Origin: Streptacidiphilus jiangxiensis
GTDB taxonomy: Bacteria; Actinomycetota; Actinomycetes; Streptomycetales; Streptomycetaceae
DNA: 64,000 nt
Assembly: GCF_900109465.1 (NCBI RefSeq)
Contig: NZ_FOAZ01000001.1
Coordinates: forward strand, 690,833 to 754,832
Direction: 5' to 3'
Shown: positions 61,901 through 64,000 of the stretch, one piece after another
Layout of the letters: each line of letters begins with the position of its first letter
How positions within the stretch are numbered: the first letter of the stretch is position 1
Made by a program: the position numbers and the translations under genes
The notes under the pieces: generated by a model
Database searches by the model: none
Told to the model about the DNA's origin: nothing
Seen by the model: the letters and a program-made list of their open reading frames with translations, nothing else

Positions 61901-63254
61901 CGTTGACCGCGAGGCCGCCGCGCGAGGTCTCCTTGTACTTGATCTTCATGTCGGCGCCGGTCTCCTTCATCGTCTTGATCGCCTTGTCCAGCGAGACGTG
62001 GTGGCGCCCGTCGCCGCGCAGCGCCATCCGGGCGGCGGTGACGGCCTTGACCGCCGCCATGCCGTTGCGCTCGATGCAGGGGATCTGGACCAGACCGCCG
62101 ACCGGGTCGCAGGTCAGGCCCAGGTTGTGCTCGATGCCGATCTCGGCGGCGTTCTCGACCTGCTCCGGTGTGCCGCCCAGGACCTCGGCCAGGCCGCCCG
62201 CGGCCATGGAGCAGGCGGAGCCGACCTCGCCCTGGCAGCCGACCTCGGCGCCGGAGATGGAGGCGTTCTCCTTGAAGAGCATGCCGACTGCGCCCGCGGC
62301 CAGCAGGAAGCGGACGATGCCGTCCTCGTCCGCGCTGGGGATGAAGTTCAGGTAGTAGTGCAGGACCGCCGGGATGATGCCGGCCGCGCCGTTGGTCGGG
62401 GCGGTGACGACGCGCCCACCCGCCGCGTTCTCCTCGTTGACCGCCATCGCGTAGAGGGTCACCCACTCCATCGCGTTGGCCGGGCCGATGCCCTCCACCC
62501 GCAGGGCGCGCGCCCCGCTCGCGGCGCGGCGGCGGACCTTGAGGCCGCCGGGGAGGATGCCCTCGTGGTGCATGCCGTTGCGGACGCACTCCTGCATCAC
62601 GGCCCAGATCTCCAGCAGACCCGCGCGGATGTCCGCCTCGCTGCGCCAGGCCTTCTCGTTCTCCAGCATCAGCGAGGAGATGGACAGGCCCGTCTCGGAC
62701 GTCAGCCGCAGCAGCTCGGCACCGGTCCGGAAGGGGTACTTCAGCACCGTGTCGTCGAGCACGACGCGGTCCGCGCCGATCGCGTCCTCGTCGACGACGA
62801 AGCCGCCGCCGACCGAGTAGTAGGTCTTCTCCAGCAGCGGGACGCCGGCCGCGTCGTAGGCGCAGAGGGTCATGCCGTTGGCGTGGTACGGCAGTGAGCG
62901 GCGCCGGTGCAGGATCAGCTCGCTGTCGGGGTCGAAGGCGATCTCGTGGGTGCCGAGCAGGGCGATCCGCTTGGTCGCCCTGATCTGCTCGACGTCCAGG
63001 TCCGCCTGCTCCACGTCGACCGTGCGCGGGGACTTGCCGGCGAGGCCGAGCATGACCGCCTTCGGCGTGCCGTGGCCGTGGCCGGTCGCGCCGAGGGAGC
63101 CGAACAGCTCCGCGCGGACCGAGGCGACGTCGGTCAGCAGGCCTTCCGACTTCAGCCGACGTGCGAACATGCGCGCCGCCCGCATCGGGCCGACCGTGTG
63201 TGAGGAGGACGGGCCGATGCCGATGGAGAAGAGGTCGAAGACGCTGATGGCCAC
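61887..63254 (-). CDS. sdaA: L-serine ammonia-lyase (L-serine dehydratase), iron-sulfur type
   Basis: Converts L-serine to pyruvate and ammonia with a [4Fe-4S] cluster. The 455-residue single-chain (type 2) enzyme has the beta domain (about 1-155; [21 protein letters not shown]) and the alpha catalytic domain (about 175-455). Cluster-ligand candidates are Cys in [21 protein letters not shown] and QIPCIERN. The protein ends in a cysteine (VNVIEC), as in type 2 enzymes where the C-terminal Cys enters the active site and is displaced by substrate. GTG 63254 is the family start with AAGGG upstream; the longer frame was rejected. It lies downstream of glyA, which makes glycine from serine. Confidence 0.95.
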   Translation of the reverse strand: MAISVFDLFSIGIGPSSSHTVGPMRAARMFARRLKSEGLLTDVASVRAELFGSLGATGHGHGTPKAVMLGLAGKSPRTVDVEQADLDVEQIRATKRIALLGTHEIAFDPDSELILHRRRSLPYHANGMTLCAYDAAGVPLLEKTYYSVGGGFVVDEDAIGADRVVLDDTVLKYPFRTGAELLRLTSETGLSISSLMLENEKAWRSEADIRAGLLEIWAVMQECVRNGMHHEGILPGGLKVRRRAASGARALRVEGIGPANAMEWVTLYAMAVNEENAAGGRVVTAPTNGAAGIIPAVLHYYLNFIPSADEDGIVRFLLAAGAVGMLFKENASISGAEVGCQGEVGSACSMAAGGLAEVLGGTPEQVENAAEIGIEHNLGLTCDPVGGLVQIPCIERNGMAAVKAVTAARMALRGDGRHHVSLDKAIKTMKETGADMKIKYKETSRGGLAVNVIEC

Positions 63255-63330
63255 GAGGACGCCCTTGTCTTGTGGGTGGGGCTGCTGAGTGGAGCAGGGG
63301 GAGCGGAACAGGAGCGCGGTGCTCATGGGT

Positions 63331-63377
63331 GGGGGCACCGTGCGCACTGTCTGGTTCCAGTGTGCGCGGTGCCCCCG
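63331..63377 (-). terminator. Terminator after glyA
   Basis: A long stem pairs GGGGGCACCG with CGGTGCCCCC, and an inner GTGCGCAC-like part pairs imperfectly, with a loop near 63350. It lies just downstream of the glyA stop on the minus strand. Confidence 0.7.
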
Positions 63378-63399
63378 CCTTTCAACGGTGACCTGGGGT

Positions 63400-64000
63400 T
63401 TACAGGTCCGGGTACAGCGGGTGCTTCGCGGCCAGCGCGCTGACGCGGGCGGACAGCTCCGCGGCCCTGGCCTCGTCGAAGGTCGGCTTGAGGGCCTCGG
63501 CGATGACGTCGGCGACCTCGCGGAAGTCCTCGGCCGTGAAGCCGCGGGTGGCCAGCGCCGGGGCGCCGATGCGCAGGCCGGAGGTGACCATCGGCGGGCG
63601 GGGGTCGAACGGGACGGCGTTGCGGTTGACCGTGATGCCGATCGCGTGGAGGCGGTCCTCGGCCTGCTGGCCGTCGAGCTCGGAGTTGCGCAGGTCGACC
63701 AGGACCAGGTGGACGTCGGTGCCGCCGGACAGGACGGAGACGCCGGCGTCGGTCAGGTCGGCCTGGGTCAGGCGCTCGGCGAGGATCTTGGCGCCCTCCA
63801 GCGTGCGGCGCTGGCGGTCCTTGAACTCGTCGGTGGCGGCGACCTTGAAGGAGACGGCCTTGGCGGCGATGACGTGCTCGAGCGGGCCGCCCTGCTGGCC
63901 GGGGAAGACCGCGGAGTTGATCTTCTTGGCGAGCTCGGCCTTGCACAGGATGACGCCGCCGCGCGGGCCGCCCAGGGTCTTGTGCGTGGTGGTGGTGACC
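63400..64000 (-). CDS. glyA: Serine hydroxymethyltransferase (3' part; 5' end beyond window)
   Basis: Makes glycine and methylene-tetrahydrofolate from serine using pyridoxal phosphate. The visible 200 residues are the C-terminal half: the cofactor lysine lies in [14 protein letters not shown] at the window edge, then [34 protein letters not shown] and the C-terminal [17 protein letters not shown]. The stop is at 63400-63402 (TAA). The start lies beyond position 64000. A terminator separates it from sdaA. Confidence 0.96.
   Translation of the reverse strand, partial: VTTTTHKTLGGPRGGVILCKAELAKKINSAVFPGQQGGPLEHVIAAKAVSFKVAATDEFKDRQRRTLEGAKILAERLTQADLTDAGVSVLSGGTDVHLVLVDLRNSELDGQQAEDRLHAIGITVNRNAVPFDPRPPMVTSGLRIGAPALATRGFTAEDFREVADVIAEALKPTFDEARAAELSARVSALAAKHPLYPDL

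Overview
The window is very GC-rich (G or C at nearly every third codon position), with frequent GTG starts, rare TTA codons and GTGA/ATGA stop-start overlaps. With a GlgE-pathway operon, isobutyryl-CoA mutase, DUF6230/DUF6114 proteins and a Streptomyces-type leader peptide, this points to a Streptomyces-like actinomycete (Streptomyces, Kitasatospora or Streptacidiphilus). From memory, the gene order icmA - TPR/thioredoxin-like - pyk - ackA - pta ... glgB-mak-treS-glgE/glgP ... sdaA-glyA resembles a core-chromosome segment of Streptomyces coelicolor. No rRNA, tRNA, CRISPR array or intact insertion sequence was recognised.

Layout. 1-8.5 kb: end of a DUF3817 protein, icmA, a hypothetical, a TetR regulator, a CnoX/YbbN-like protein, a three-gene DUF6230/DUF6114/secreted-protein locus and a spherulin-4-like gene. 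8.5-16.2 kb (minus strand): pyruvate kinase, the overlapping pta-ackA pair, a hypothetical and an amino-acid permease. 16.7-22.9 kb (plus strand): a translationally coupled three-gene operon encoding a 1735-residue caspase-like/HSP90-type ATPase/repeat protein, a small zinc-ribbon protein and a three-helix membrane protein. This is the best candidate here for an undescribed system, probably of the conflict/defence type. 22.9-35.8 kb: an AroA, then maltosyl-phosphate/alpha-glucan metabolism (glgB, mak, treS, glgE on minus; glgP divergent on plus). 35.9-43 kb: a Tat-exported 5'-nucleotidase, a leader peptide before a secreted propeller-like protein, a Ser/Thr kinase with an extracellular domain, and a small secreted protein. 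42.9-50.4 kb: a heterodimeric ABC exporter, an ECF sigma/anti-sigma pair and glgX. 50.5-54.7 kb: two tandem L,D-transpeptidase lipoproteins, an enoyl-CoA hydratase and an HATPase-type regulator. 55-60.7 kb: an MpaB-like oxygenase, a MazG-like protein, GT-C-type membrane glycosyltransferases and a DUF1906 secreted protein. 60.8-64 kb: a Phd/PIN toxin-antitoxin pair, a possible coding remnant, sdaA and the 3' part of glyA.

How the genes work together. TreS and Mak feed maltose-1-phosphate to GlgE, which builds alpha-1,4-glucan that GlgB branches; GlgP and GlgX break it down. Pyk, Pta and AckA link glycolysis to acetyl-CoA and acetate, and SdaA and GlyA handle serine. The caspase/HSP90 operon sits between ordinary housekeeping genes like an accessory cassette: a nucleotide-gated GHKL module could control a protease effector, with the zinc-ribbon and membrane proteins as partners. 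That role is inferred from domains alone. Two regulatory genes, the ECF sigma factor and the HATPase protein, each carry one in-frame TTA codon, the only ones I found, suggesting bldA (developmental) control.
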